64,000 bases of DNA, taken from contig NZ_CP141059.1 of assembly GCF_034661235.1 (NCBI RefSeq), positions 3,471,501-3,535,500 of the forward strand. The letters run 5' to 3'. Position numbers and translations under genes: made by a program. The DNA comes from Nocardioides bizhenqiangii (lineage in GTDB: Bacteria > Actinomycetota > Actinomycetes > Propionibacteriales > Nocardioidaceae). The notes under the pieces were generated by a model. That model did not search any database, had not been told where the DNA came from, and saw only the letters and a program-made list of their open reading frames with translations. Of the stretch, positions 18,066 to 28,439 are shown piece after piece (the stretch's first letter is position 1; every line of letters starts with the position of its first letter).

Positions 18066-18878
18066 CTAGAAGAACCTCAGGTCGTCGATCACGTCGGTGG
18101 CGAGCAGGTAGACGTAGAGGTCCACCAGCGCCACGGAGAACAGGGAGTACCAGGCGTACTTGGGATGGTGGGCGTTGAGCTTCGACACCCAGGTCCACAG
18201 CCGGTAGCGGACGGGATGCTTGGAGAAGTGCCGCAGCCGGCCGCCGACGATGTGCCGGCAGGAGTGGCACGACAGCGTGTAGAGCCAGATGAGGGCGACG
18301 TTGACCGCCATCAGCACGGTGCCGAGGCCCATGTGGATGCCATCGGTCTCGCCCGACCCCACGGCGTACTCGTCAGGCATCGGCCGGAAGGCCAGCACCA
18401 CGTCGAAGGTGAGGACGAGGCCGACCACGACGGCGGCGTACCAGAAGTAGCGGTGCAGGTTCTGCAGGAGAAGGGGGAACCGGGTCTCGCCGCTGTAGGC
18501 GCCGTGCGGCTCGGCGACGGCACACGCGGGCGGCGACAGCCAGAAGGCCCGGTAGTACGCCTTGCGGTAGTAATAACAGGTCATCCGGAAGCCCAGCGGG
18601 AAGATCAGGATGATCAGCGCCGCCGAGAGCGGCCACCACTGGAACGGCTGGCCGAAGTCGGACGCGCCCTCGACGCAGTCACCCAGGCACGGTGAGTAGA
18701 ACGGCGACAGGTAGGGCTCGGCGAAGTAGTCCCTCCCCATGAACGCACGGACCGTGGCATAGACGACGAACGCGCTGAAGACGAGAAACGTCGCCAGCGG
18801 GGTCAACCACCATCGGTCCGTGCGGAGCGTCCGCTCCTCGATCTTCGCTCGACCTGGCCCTTGTACGCCTGTCGACAC
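18066..18878 (-). CDS. sdhC: Succinate dehydrogenase membrane anchor subunit (Sdh1 type)
   Basis: Membrane anchor of 270 residues with about five hydrophobic segments, matching the third gene of mycobacterial Sdh1 (Rv0249c type) rather than a cytochrome b558 anchor. It has many Cys/His residues near helices: Cys101 in RMTCYYYRKAYYR, Cys119 in SPPACAV, and CHSCRH at 204-209, plus CLGDC at 64-68 in a loop. From memory, a mycobacterial Sdh1 structure showed a Rieske-type cluster in this subunit, and these residues are candidate ligands. It starts with GTG at 18878 behind GGAGG with a 5-base spacer. It is the first gene of the leftward sdh operon and is divergent from the second sdh operon. Confidence 0.85.
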   Translation of the reverse strand: MSTGVQGPGRAKIEERTLRTDRWWLTPLATFLVFSAFVVYATVRAFMGRDYFAEPYLSPFYSPCLGDCVEGASDFGQPFQWWPLSAALIILIFPLGFRMTCYYYRKAYYRAFWLSPPACAVAEPHGAYSGETRFPLLLQNLHRYFWYAAVVVGLVLTFDVVLAFRPMPDEYAVGSGETDGIHMGLGTVLMAVNVALIWLYTLSCHSCRHIVGGRLRHFSKHPVRYRLWTWVSKLNAHHPKYAWYSLFSVALVDLYVYLLATDVIDDLRFF

Positions 18879-18983
18879 CTACACCTCCGGAGCTCGGTCC
18901 GCACGGACGGACGACGATCGAGCCCTGAGTCTGCACACTCGGCCGCATTTGTGAAAGGGGCCACTCCGACATCTGGCCAAAGG

Positions 18984-19009
18984 TTAGGTGCGCCTAAAGG
19001 ACATATGTC
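18984..19009. promoter_or_regulatory. Two palindromes in the divergent sdh control region
   Basis: The 184-base gap between the two sdh operons contains TTAGG-TGCG-CCTAA at 18984-18997 and the perfect 10-base palindrome GACATATGTC at 19000-19009. Read on the minus strand, the first resembles part of a DtxR/IdeR iron box (TTAGG, then CTAACCT). The second gives TGTGA-N6-TC, half of a CRP/GlxR-type site. Iron and cAMP control of sdh is known in corynebacteria, but matching here is partial and by eye. Confidence 0.4.
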
Positions 19010-19061
19010 ACAGCGGGACCGCTTAGGTGGGTGCCGAGAGCGCGCGGTAGCGTCATCAGTC

Positions 19062-19775
19062 GTGGCAGATCCCGTTACGACCAGGCCCGCCCTCGTCGAA
19101 GGCGCGCGGGCTTCCCGCACCACGATCGCGCTGAAGCTGCTGATGGCCCTGAGCGGCCTCGCCTTCGTCGGCTTCGTGCTCGGGCACATGTACGGCAACC
19201 TCAAGGCCTTCTCCGGCCACGACGCGTTCAACGAGTACGCACACCACTTGCGCGAGCTCGGCGAGCCGTTGCTCCCCCACATGGGCTTCGTCTGGATCAT
19301 GCGCGCCGGCCTGCTGATCGCACTCATCGTCCACGTGGCCGCCGCGGTCGAGCTGACCCGCCGGGCGCGCAAGGCGCGTCCGGTCAAGTACGTCGTGAAG
19401 AAGCACACCGGTGCCATCCCGGCCAGCCGGCTGATGCGTTGGGGCGGCCTCACCCTCTTCCTCTTCATCGTCTGGCACCTGGTGAACTTCACCTTCGGCA
19501 AGGTCAACGTCCAGGGCGGCGAGACCGACGATCCCTACAACCTCCTCGTCGACACCTTCGACGTCTGGTGGATGACGGTCATCTACCTGGCCGCGATGGC
19601 GATGCTCGGCGCTCACCTCCACCACGGGGTGTGGAGCTCCCTCCAGACGCTCGGCCTGACGAGCACCGCGGCCAGCCGCGCCCGCGCGAAGACGATCTCG
19701 TTCGCGATCGCGATCCTGATCGCCGGCGGGTTCTCGCTCGTCCCGATCGCCGTCCTCGCCGGCCTCATCGACTGA
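19062..19775 (+). CDS. sdhC: Succinate dehydrogenase cytochrome b subunit
   Basis: Cytochrome b558-type membrane subunit of a second succinate dehydrogenase, 237 residues with five hydrophobic helices. Histidines at helix positions ([36 protein letters not shown]) are the expected haem ligands, as in Bacillus and Corynebacterium SdhC. The start chosen is GTG at 19062; the frame is open upstream but enters the divergent control region. It is the first gene of the rightward sdhCAB operon, 28 bases before sdhA. Electrons would pass to menaquinone. Confidence 0.9.
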   Translation: MADPVTTRPALVEGARASRTTIALKLLMALSGLAFVGFVLGHMYGNLKAFSGHDAFNEYAHHLRELGEPLLPHMGFVWIMRAGLLIALIVHVAAAVELTRRARKARPVKYVVKKHTGAIPASRLMRWGGLTLFLFIVWHLVNFTFGKVNVQGGETDDPYNLLVDTFDVWWMTVIYLAAMAMLGAHLHHGVWSSLQTLGLTSTAASRARAKTISFAIAILIAGGFSLVPIAVLAGLID

Positions 19776-19803
19776 TCCGCGCCAAGCTAAGGGGCTCCCT
19801 GAC

Positions 19804-21846
19804 ATGACCGACATGCCGGACACCACGCTCACGTCCGACCGCTCGCACAACGTCCCGTCGCCGGCGCAGTACGACGACGCCTCCGGTTACTACACGCCCG
19901 GCGAGCCGATCGCCGACACCAAGGCGCCGGACGGGCCGATCGACGAGCGGTGGCAGACCCGCAAGTTCGAGGCCCGTCTGGTCAACCCGGCCAACCGCCG
20001 CAAGCTCTCGATCATCATCGTCGGCACCGGCCTCGCCGGTGGCGCCGCGGCCGCCACGCTCGGCGAGGCCGGCTACAACGTGAAGTCCTTCTGCTACCAG
20101 GACTCGCCCCGGCGGGCGCACTCGATCGCCGCCCAGGGCGGCATCAACGCGGCGAAGAACTACAAGGAGGACGGCGACTCCGTCCACCGGCTCTTCTACG
20201 ACACGGTCAAGGGCGGCGACTACCGCTCGCGCGAGTCCAACGTCTACCGGCTGGCAGAGGTCAGCACCAACATCATCGACCAGTGCGTCGCGCAGGGCGT
20301 TCCGTTCGCCCGCGAGTACGGCGGTCTCCTCGACAACCGCTCCTTCGGCGGCGTCCAGGTGTCGCGCACCTTCTACGCCCGGGGGCAGACGGGTCAGCAG
20401 CTGCTGATCGGCGCCTACCAGGCGATGGAGCGCCAGGTGAAGCTCGGCACGGTCACCGAGTACACCCGGCACGAGATGCTCGAGGTCGTCGTCGTGGACG
20501 ACGGCGAGACCAAGCGGGCCCGCGGCATCATCGCCCGCAACATGGTCACCGGTGAGATCGAGACGCACCTCGCCGATGTCGTCGTGCTCGCCTCGGGTGG
20601 CTACGGCAACGTCTTCTACCTCTCGACCAACGCGATGGGCTCCAACGTCACCGCTGCCTGGAGAGCGCACCGCAAGGGCGCCTACATGGCGAACCCCTGC
20701 TACACGCAGATCCACCCGACCTGCATCCCGGTCTCCGGCGAGCACCAGTCGAAGCTGACCCTGATGTCGGAGTCGCTGCGCAACGACGGCCGGATCTGGG
20801 TGCCCAAGAAGGCCGAGGACTGCACCAAGGACCCGCGCGACATCCCCGAGGAGGACCGCGACTACTACCTGGAGCGGATCTACCCCTCCTTCGGCAACCT
20901 GGTGCCGCGCGACATCGCGTCCCGCCAGGCCAAGAACGTGTGCGACGAGGGCCGCGGTGTCGGCCCGATGGTGGGCGACTTCCGCCGCGGTGTCTACCTC
21001 GACTTCGCCGACGCGATCGAGCGCCTGGGCGAGGACGTCGTCCGCGAGAAGTACGACAACCTCTTCGACATGTACGAGCGGATCACGGGCGAGAACCCCT
21101 ACCAGGTCCCGATGCGGATCTACCCCGCCGTGCACTACGTCATGGGCGGCCTCTGGGTCGACTACGACCTCCAGTCCTCGATCACCGGCCTGTTCGTGAC
21201 GGGCGAGGCGAACTTCTCCGACCACGGCGCCAACCGGCTCGGGGCCTCCGCCCTGATGCAGGGGCTCGCCGACGGCTACTTCGTGCTCCCCCACACGATC
21301 CGCGACTACCTCGCCGAGGGCCCCTTCGAGGAGGTCGACGAGTCCCACCCCGCGGTGGTCGAGGCGCGCACCGCCGTGCAGGAGCGGATCGACAAGTTCC
21401 TCTCGATCAAGGGCAACCGGTCGGTCGACAGCTTCCACCGCGAGCTCGGCCACATCATGTGGGAGTACTGCGGCATGGAGCGCACGGCCGAGGGCCTCCG
21501 GAAGGCGATCGACATGATCCGCGAGCTCAAGCGCGAGTTCTGGACCGACCTCAAGGTGCTGGGCACCGCGGACTCGCTCAACCAGAGCCTCGAGAAGGCC
21601 GGCCGGGTCGCCGACTTCATCGAGCTGGGCGAGCTGATGTGCATCGACGCGCTCAACCGGCGCGAGTCCTGCGGCGGCCACTTCCGGTCCGAGTCGCAGA
21701 CCGAGGACGGCGAGGCGCTGCGGCACGACGACGAGTTCGCGTACGTCGCCGCCTGGGAGTGGGCTGGCGAGGACGAGACGCCGATCCTGCACAAGGAAGA
21801 CCTGGTCTACACCGCCATCGAGATGAAGCAGAGGTCCTACAAGTGA
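19804..21846 (+). CDS. sdhA: Succinate dehydrogenase flavoprotein subunit (B type)
   Basis: Catalytic flavoprotein of 680 residues, close to the size of the corynebacterial SdhA. An N-terminal extension of about 65 residues precedes the FAD-binding segment [20 protein letters not shown]. His106 in [13 protein letters not shown] is the expected FAD attachment residue. Further signatures are [18 protein letters not shown] and [16 protein letters not shown]. It is clearly a different lineage from the 613-residue flavoprotein on the opposite strand. It ends in a GTGA overlap with the iron-sulfur gene, so the two are coupled. Confidence 0.95.
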   Translation: MTDMPDTTLTSDRSHNVPSPAQYDDASGYYTPGEPIADTKAPDGPIDERWQTRKFEARLVNPANRRKLSIIIVGTGLAGGAAAATLGEAGYNVKSFCYQDSPRRAHSIAAQGGINAAKNYKEDGDSVHRLFYDTVKGGDYRSRESNVYRLAEVSTNIIDQCVAQGVPFAREYGGLLDNRSFGGVQVSRTFYARGQTGQQLLIGAYQAMERQVKLGTVTEYTRHEMLEVVVVDDGETKRARGIIARNMVTGEIETHLADVVVLASGGYGNVFYLSTNAMGSNVTAAWRAHRKGAYMANPCYTQIHPTCIPVSGEHQSKLTLMSESLRNDGRIWVPKKAEDCTKDPRDIPEEDRDYYLERIYPSFGNLVPRDIASRQAKNVCDEGRGVGPMVGDFRRGVYLDFADAIERLGEDVVREKYDNLFDMYERITGENPYQVPMRIYPAVHYVMGGLWVDYDLQSSITGLFVTGEANFSDHGANRLGASALMQGLADGYFVLPHTIRDYLAEGPFEEVDESHPAVVEARTAVQERIDKFLSIKGNRSVDSFHRELGHIMWEYCGMERTAEGLRKAIDMIRELKREFWTDLKVLGTADSLNQSLEKAGRVADFIELGELMCIDALNRRESCGGHFRSESQTEDGEALRHDDEFAYVAAWEWAGEDETPILHKEDLVYTAIEMKQRSYK

Positions 21847-22586
21847 ATCTGACCCTGAAGATCTGGCGTCAAGCCAACGCCCAGGACAAGGGCCGGATCC
21901 ACACCTACGAGGTGGCCGGGATCTCCGAGGACATGAGCTTCCTGGAGATGCTCGACGTCCTCAACGAGCAGCTCAACGAGCTCGGCGAGGAGCCGATCGC
22001 GTTCGACTCCGACTGCCGTGAGGGCATCTGCGGCACCTGCTCGCTGATGATCAACGGCGAACCGCACGGGCCGGAGGTCACCACGACCTGCCAGCTGCAC
22101 ATGCGGTCCTTCAAGGACGGCGACACGATCACCATCGAGCCGTGGCGCTCGAGCGCGTTCCCGGTGCTCAGGGACCTCTGCGTCGACCGGTCGGCGCTCG
22201 ACCGGATCATCCAGTCCGGCGGCTACATCTCCGCCAACACCGGCTCCGCGCCCGAGGCCAACTCGGTCCCCGTCCCGCGCGACGACGCCGTGCGCGCCTT
22301 CAACGTGGCCACCTGTATCCAGTGCGGAGCGTGCGTCGCAGCGTGCCCCAACGGGTCGGCGTCGCTGTTCCTCGGCGCCAAGATCACCCACCTCGGCGAG
22401 CTGCCGCAGGGCCAGCCGGAGCGGTGGAGCCGGGTCGTCGACATGACCGCCCAGCACGACCACGAGGGCTTCGGCGGCTGCACCAACATCGGCGAGTGCG
22501 CGGCCGCCTGCCCGAAGGAGATCCCGCTGGACGTGATCAGCCAGCTCAACAAGGACCTCCGCACCGCGATGCGGCACGGCCACTGA
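21843..22586 (+). CDS. sdhB: Succinate dehydrogenase iron-sulfur subunit (B type)
   Basis: Iron-sulfur subunit of 247 residues from a GTG overlapping the sdhA stop by 4 bases. [2Fe-2S] ligands are Cys58, 63, 66 and 83 ([12 protein letters not shown] plus TTTC). The 4Fe/3Fe sets are [11 protein letters not shown] (158-168) and Cys213, 219 and 223 in [13 protein letters not shown]. It completes the rightward sdhCAB operon and ends 13 bases before a convergent gene, with no obvious terminator between. Confidence 0.94.
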   Translation: MNLTLKIWRQANAQDKGRIHTYEVAGISEDMSFLEMLDVLNEQLNELGEEPIAFDSDCREGICGTCSLMINGEPHGPEVTTTCQLHMRSFKDGDTITIEPWRSSAFPVLRDLCVDRSALDRIIQSGGYISANTGSAPEANSVPVPRDDAVRAFNVATCIQCGACVAACPNGSASLFLGAKITHLGELPQGQPERWSRVVDMTAQHDHEGFGGCTNIGECAAACPKEIPLDVISQLNKDLRTAMRHGH

Positions 22587-22599
22587 TCCCGCCCCCGGA

Positions 22600-23703
22600 T
22601 CATCCCGCCTGAGCTTGGTGCGGCAGGACCCAGATGTCGTCGTCGTCCCCGGGCGATTCCCCGAAGGTCGGCGAACGCGCGCCCGCGACCACCTGGACGT
22701 CGAAGATCTCCTCGACCCCGGTGGCGAACTGCAGCGTGCCGACCGTCGTGCCGGTGCTGAGCTCGATGACGCCGACGCCGCACTTGAGCTGGTCGTGGTA
22801 CGCCGCGATGGGGGCTCCTCCGAAGATCGCCGTCTCGCGGATCTTCGACAGGCCGACGAACGCGAGGTCGCCGTGGATCGCGAGCCCCCGGGCGTAGCCC
22901 GGGAGGACGGCGACCACCTCGCGCTGACCGGTCGCGGCGTCGACGCGCTCGAGACGGCCCATCCCGGAGTTCAGCACGAACAGCTGGCCGTCGTGCCAGC
23001 GCGGCGAGTGCGGCATCGCCAGTCCGGTGGTCACCGGCTCACCCGACGCCACGTCGAGCACGGTCCCGGTGTCGTTGCGCTGCTTGCGCCACCCGCCCGG
23101 CTCGTCGGTCCGGGCCATCACGGTGACGAAGGCCGGTGCCCCGTCGCGCATGGCGACGCCGTTGAGGTGGCAGCGGTCCTCCGGAGCGAGGCGCGAGATG
23201 AACGGAGGCCGCCACCGCGGGACGAAGCTGAAGCCCGGGTCGAGGCCGGCGAGACAGGAGAACCGGGTGTTGACCATCCACAGGTCCGGATCGCCGCTCG
23301 GCCCAGTGCCCCAGGCGATCTCGTGGCACTGGATGCCTCCCGTGACCATCGACGACCGCGGCAGCCAGCACCGGTCATGGACGCCGGCGGGGGGCATTGC
23401 GGGTGCGAGCTCGGAGTGGTCCCGCAGCATCCACACCTGCGCCTTCCCGGCGACCGCGAGCCGGTCGGGACCCAGCGCAAGCCCCATGGCGTGGTCGAAA
23501 CGGCGGAAGGAGAACGTCAGCTCGTCGTCGGCTACCCCGACGGCAACCACCTGTCCGGCCTGGTACGTCGACACGAGGAGCGAGCAACGCGCCGCGTCGA
23601 GGAGCCCGGGGAGGCCGGTGCTGTAGTGGAACCGGACCTCGGTGGGGCCGCCGTCGGTCGGCGCCGTCGCGTCGTCCGCAGCCGCCTCGTCCGCAGCCGT
23701 CAC
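22600..23703 (-). CDS. TIGR03032-family protein
   Basis: Protein of 367 residues resembling the TIGR03032 family of unknown function, which is predicted to fold as a beta-propeller. Repeated blade-like segments are seen: LLVSTYQAGQVVAVG, VMARTDEPGGW, MPHSPRWHDGQLFVLNSGMG and VLPGYARGLAIHGDLAFVGLSKIRE. The family often ends close to an EIFDVQVV segment, present here. No signal peptide is seen, and the N-terminal about 20 residues are Ala/Asp/Glu-rich. The start chosen is a GTG overlapping the preceding stop (GTGA), giving coupling to the ELWxxDGT protein upstream. The open frame to 23754 would overlap that gene by about 55 bases. No function is assignable. Confidence 0.75.
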   Translation of the reverse strand: MTAADEAAADDATAPTDGGPTEVRFHYSTGLPGLLDAARCSLLVSTYQAGQVVAVGVADDELTFSFRRFDHAMGLALGPDRLAVAGKAQVWMLRDHSELAPAMPPAGVHDRCWLPRSSMVTGGIQCHEIAWGTGPSGDPDLWMVNTRFSCLAGLDPGFSFVPRWRPPFISRLAPEDRCHLNGVAMRDGAPAFVTVMARTDEPGGWRKQRNDTGTVLDVASGEPVTTGLAMPHSPRWHDGQLFVLNSGMGRLERVDAATGQREVVAVLPGYARGLAIHGDLAFVGLSKIRETAIFGGAPIAAYHDQLKCGVGVIELSTGTTVGTLQFATGVEEIFDVQVVAGARSPTFGESPGDDDDIWVLPHQAQAG

Positions 23704-25559
23704 CGCATCTTCACGGTGTAGTGCCGGGTGATGCTCCGCACGGCGCCACCGCACGACTCGAAGGTGAACCTCGCGCCCACCTCCACCTGTCCGGTCCGCC
23801 GGAGCGTCCGCTTCGCGGCCCTGGTCAGGACCAGATGGAGGTTGAGCCGGACGGTGTCGGACCCGCTGATCTCACGCTCGAGCGGCCTGATGCCACCCTC
23901 GCGGACCGGCACGACCCCGACCGTGCCGGAGCCCTCGAACGCGGCCCAGACGCGCAGCGTGCCGTTCTCGGCGTTGTAGCTCGCGCGGGTGGTCACGTAG
24001 AACGCCCCGCCCTTGTTGATGTCGACGACCATGCTGGTGCCGGCCTCGGTGCCGTCCGAACGCCACAGCTCGTCGCCGTGGAGGCCGTCGTCGGCCCTGA
24101 AGAACAGGTCGCCACCGGACTCGGTCAGCTCTCGCGGCCTGCTGCTGGCGCCGTTCGGCAGGATGTCCTCGACGAGGGAAGTGCCGGCAGTCGTGCCGTC
24201 CGACCGCCACAGCTCCTGGCCGTGCACACCGTCCCGTGCGATGAAGAGCAGCGTGTCGCCCACCGGGGTCAGCGACGCCGGATAGCTGAGGTAGTCACCG
24301 AGCCGAATGTCCTTGACCATGACGGTTCCGGCCTCCGAGCCGTCGGAGCTCCACAGCTCGAGGCCGTGGCTGCCGTCATCGGCAGCGAAGAACGCGGTGT
24401 CGCCGACCGCGACGATCTCGCTGAGGCCGTACTCCTCGTACTCGTCGCCGCTGGAGGGGAAGTCCTTGACGAGGACGGTCCCGGCCGCGGTGCCGTCCGA
24501 GACCCACAGGTCACGTCCGGACGTCCCGTCCTCGGTGGAGAAGAACAGCGTGTCGCCGACGCCGACCAGACCCTCGGGGTCAGCGGACGCACCCCCCGGA
24601 CGGATGTCCTCGACCAGGACCGTCCCGGCCGCGGTGCCGTCGGAGCGCCACAGCTCGCGGCCGTGGACGCCGTCCCGGGCCCGGAAGAACAGGGTGTCGC
24701 CGACGGCGGTGAGCCGACCGGGGTAGCTGCCGTAAGAGCCCGGCCGGATGTTCTTGACCAGGACCGTCCCGGCCTTGGTGCCGTCCGAGCGCCACACCTC
24801 GTGTCCACGGATCCCGTCGTCCGCGGTGAAGAACAAGGTCTCACCGACCGCCGTGAGGTTCGTGGGGCCGTAGTCGTACTCGTCGTAGCCGCCGCTGTCG
24901 CCCCCGGGACTGATGTCCTTGACCAGGACCGTGCCCGCTCTGGTGCCGTTCGAGCGCCACAGCTCCTCCCCGTGGACGTCGTCTGACGCCGTGAAGAACA
25001 AGGTGTCCCCAACCGCCGTCAGGTTCTCGGGACCGCCACCGCCGTACTCCCCGCCGCCCGCGGAGAACCGCTTGACCAGCACGGTGCCGGCCCTGGTCCC
25101 GTCGGATCGCCACAGCTCGGAGTTGTCGTCGTCGCCCCCGACGGTGAAGAACAAGGTCCCGTCGACGCCGACCATGTTGCTGCCGTAGTCGTAGTCGTAG
25201 CCGTCCGACTCGAGCCTCTTGAGCAGGACGGTGCCGCCCGCGCTCCCGTTGGAGCGCCAGAGCGCGGTGCCCCTGGCGTCGGAGGCGGTGAAGAACATCG
25301 TCCCGTCGACGTCGGTGAGATTTCCCGGCGAGCTGCCGGGGGTCGTTGCCCCGCTGCAGTCCAGCAGTGCGGCAGTCGCCGGAACGCCGGTCGAGGCCGC
25401 CGCAGGGCTCGCCGCGGCGGACCCGGCGCCGGCGAGTGTCACCGCGGCCGCGGCCGCGGTCGCCGCCCGTCGCGTGCGAGCACGACGCCGCAGCGTCTTC
25501 TCCCGCGCCACCCGTGCCCGCTTTGTCTGCTCCTGTGCGGAACGCTGACGTCGGCTCAT
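23700..25559 (-). CDS. ELWxxDGT-repeat secreted protein
   Basis: Exported protein of 619 residues. An Arg-rich N-region and Ala-rich hydrophobic segment (residues about 30-56) form a long signal peptide. The mature part carries nine tandem repeats of about 50 residues of the type ELWRSDGTxAGTVLVKD, each preceded by VGDTLFFxAxDG. This ELWxxDGT repeat is expected to build a beta-propeller-like array. The last about 90 residues are a different domain ending in RSITRHYTVKMR. It is the first gene of a coupled pair with the TIGR03032 protein. A surface or extracellular binding role is likely but unproven. Confidence 0.8.
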   Translation of the reverse strand: MSRRQRSAQEQTKRARVAREKTLRRRARTRRAATAAAAAVTLAGAGSAAASPAAASTGVPATAALLDCSGATTPGSSPGNLTDVDGTMFFTASDARGTALWRSNGSAGGTVLLKRLESDGYDYDYGSNMVGVDGTLFFTVGGDDDNSELWRSDGTRAGTVLVKRFSAGGGEYGGGGPENLTAVGDTLFFTASDDVHGEELWRSNGTRAGTVLVKDISPGGDSGGYDEYDYGPTNLTAVGETLFFTADDGIRGHEVWRSDGTKAGTVLVKNIRPGSYGSYPGRLTAVGDTLFFRARDGVHGRELWRSDGTAAGTVLVEDIRPGGASADPEGLVGVGDTLFFSTEDGTSGRDLWVSDGTAAGTVLVKDFPSSGDEYEEYGLSEIVAVGDTAFFAADDGSHGLELWSSDGSEAGTVMVKDIRLGDYLSYPASLTPVGDTLLFIARDGVHGQELWRSDGTTAGTSLVEDILPNGASSRPRELTESGGDLFFRADDGLHGDELWRSDGTEAGTSMVVDINKGGAFYVTTRASYNAENGTLRVWAAFEGSGTVGVVPVREGGIRPLEREISGSDTVRLNLHLVLTRAAKRTLRRTGQVEVGARFTFESCGGAVRSITRHYTVKMR

Positions 25560-25684
25560 CTCGCGACCTTCCTGGTCATCCCGGTGGAGCCTGGCGGGCT
25601 CGAGTATGCCCGTTCACCCCGGTCCGGTTGGCGATTGGCCGACGCGCGTGGCGCGGCCATCGACGTAATGACGCCCCGCGGACC

Positions 25685-26767
25685 TCATCGGTTGCGTTCT
25701 TGCGGATTCTTGTTGCCCGTCCGTCTGAGCAGTGCGACCAGGGCGAGCGTCGCTGCGCTGCCGGCGGCGAACGGGACCGCCCAGCGCGTCGCGACCGACT
25801 CGGTCTCACGGTCGGCGGCGAGCCGCTCCCGCCACGGGAGCGGTGGTGACGGCGGTCCCTCGACGGTGGCCACGCCCTCCGGCCGGAGGGCACGCGACGC
25901 GGGGTGCACGTAGGCCCATGACGCGGCGTACATCACGACCCGGGAGAAGTAGTAGATCCAGACCACGAGGATCAGCGCGATGCCGAAGGCCTGGAAGGCG
26001 GGCGAGCTCGCGGTCGACTGCAGCAGCAGCTGCGAGATCTGCTTGAGCACCTCGAACCCGACGGCACCGAGGATCGCGCCCGACCAGAGCGCCCGGGGAG
26101 GCAGGTCGGGATGGGCGAGGATCCGGAACAGGGCGAAGAAGAGCAGGGCGTTGGCGGCCAGGCCGATCACCACCGCGAGGAGGCCGAGCAGCCAGCCCAG
26201 GTCCGATCCCAGCCCCATCCAGTCGAGGATCTGCTCGGAGAGTCCGCGTACGACGCCGGAGATGCCGACGCTCACGATCAGCACGACTCCCAGCAGGGTG
26301 AGGGCGATCAGGTCGCGGACCTTGCCGATGAAGAAGTTGGGGTGCTCGCGCTGCGGGAGCTCGAACATCACGATCAACGCGTCGCGCATGCTCGACAGCC
26401 AGCCCAGGCCGGAGTACAGGACGACGACGATGCCGACCGACAGGATGCCGGGTGCCGAGTCGCGGATGTCGTGCAGCGAGATCTGTCCTTCGCCCTCGCC
26501 GACCAGCCCCGGGAGCACCGAGTTGACGGCGTCGATGAGATCGCTCTCGGCGCCGTCGTAGACCCGCGCGACGAAGCCGATGACCGCGAACGCCAGCGCC
26601 AGGATCGGGAAGAACGAGATGAACGCGAAGTAGGTGACCGCGCCGGCCTGGATGTTGCCCTTGACCCGGGTGTAGTGCTCGACCGTGCGCACCGCGTGGT
26701 CGAGCAGCGGCCGCCGTTCGCGCGTGGCAGCGATCCGCTGCTTGACCCTGTCGACGATCGAAGGCAC
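25685..26767 (-). CDS. YihY/BrkB-family membrane protein
   Basis: Integral membrane protein of 360 residues of the YihY/virulence factor BrkB family (formerly misnamed RNase BN). Six hydrophobic helices follow a cytosolic N-terminus that includes the family hallmark KGNIQAGAVTYFAFISFFP near residues 35-54. The FSRVVMYAASWAYV segment near residue 285 is also typical. The C-terminal 70 residues contain one more hydrophobic stretch (AVPFAAGSAATLALVALL) and a basic end. Its function is not established; a transporter or permease role has been proposed for the family. It is a single gene, 24 bases after the RNA ligase-like gene's stop on the same strand. Confidence 0.85.
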   Translation of the reverse strand: MPSIVDRVKQRIAATRERRPLLDHAVRTVEHYTRVKGNIQAGAVTYFAFISFFPILALAFAVIGFVARVYDGAESDLIDAVNSVLPGLVGEGEGQISLHDIRDSAPGILSVGIVVVLYSGLGWLSSMRDALIVMFELPQREHPNFFIGKVRDLIALTLLGVVLIVSVGISGVVRGLSEQILDWMGLGSDLGWLLGLLAVVIGLAANALLFFALFRILAHPDLPPRALWSGAILGAVGFEVLKQISQLLLQSTASSPAFQAFGIALILVVWIYYFSRVVMYAASWAYVHPASRALRPEGVATVEGPPSPPLPWRERLAADRETESVATRWAVPFAAGSAATLALVALLRRTGNKNPQERNR

Positions 26768-26791
26768 CGAGGACTCCTCTGCCTGCGTAAG

Positions 26792-27304
26792 CTACCCGCG
26801 GCTCAGTGGGAACGACCGGCTCGACTGCCAGCCCAGCTCACCTTCATGAACGTACAGGTGGAAGTCCGCGACCTCGAACGAGCACTCGAAGTCGCTCAGG
26901 TCGTCGAAGGCCCGGTCCAGCTCGTCGTCGCCCAGGTGGTGAGCCACCGTCACGTGCGGGTGGTAGGGGAACTTGAGGGCCGTGTCGAGCGGGCCGGCCC
27001 GTACGTCGTCGGCGAGCAGCTCGCACTGGGAGATCCCCTCCACGAGCGTGATGAAGACGACCGGCGACACCGGGCGGAAGGTACCCGTCCCCCGTAGGTG
27101 CACGCGGAAGCCGGAGTGCCGTCCGGCGGCCCGCTCGAGGTGCTCCTCGATCTCAGCAAGACTCCCGTCCAGCTCGAGCGGCGGGATGAGGGTGATGTGG
27201 CTCGGGACGCCGGAAGCGGTGGGATCTCCGATCCGGAGCCGGTAGTTCTGGAGATCCGTCGCCCACGGCTCCGGGATGGCGATCGCGACGCCGATCGTCG
27301 GCAC
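26792..27304 (-). CDS. 2'-5' RNA ligase / cyclic phosphodiesterase-like protein
   Basis: Small 170-residue protein of the 2H phosphoesterase superfamily. The two catalytic HxT motifs are visible: His36-Ile-Thr38 in PSHITLIPP and His117-Val-Thr119 in HPHVTVAHHL, spaced as in LigT-type proteins. It could open 2',3'-cyclic phosphates or act on nucleotide-like substrates; the physiological target is unknown. It follows trpS closely (stop of trpS 27309, start 27304) on the same strand, so the two may be co-transcribed. Confidence 0.85.
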   Translation of the reverse strand: MPTIGVAIAIPEPWATDLQNYRLRIGDPTASGVPSHITLIPPLELDGSLAEIEEHLERAAGRHSGFRVHLRGTGTFRPVSPVVFITLVEGISQCELLADDVRAGPLDTALKFPYHPHVTVAHHLGDDELDRAFDDLSDFECSFEVADFHLYVHEGELGWQSSRSFPLSRG

Positions 27305-27308
27305 GCCG

Positions 27309-28439
<1,131 letters not shown>

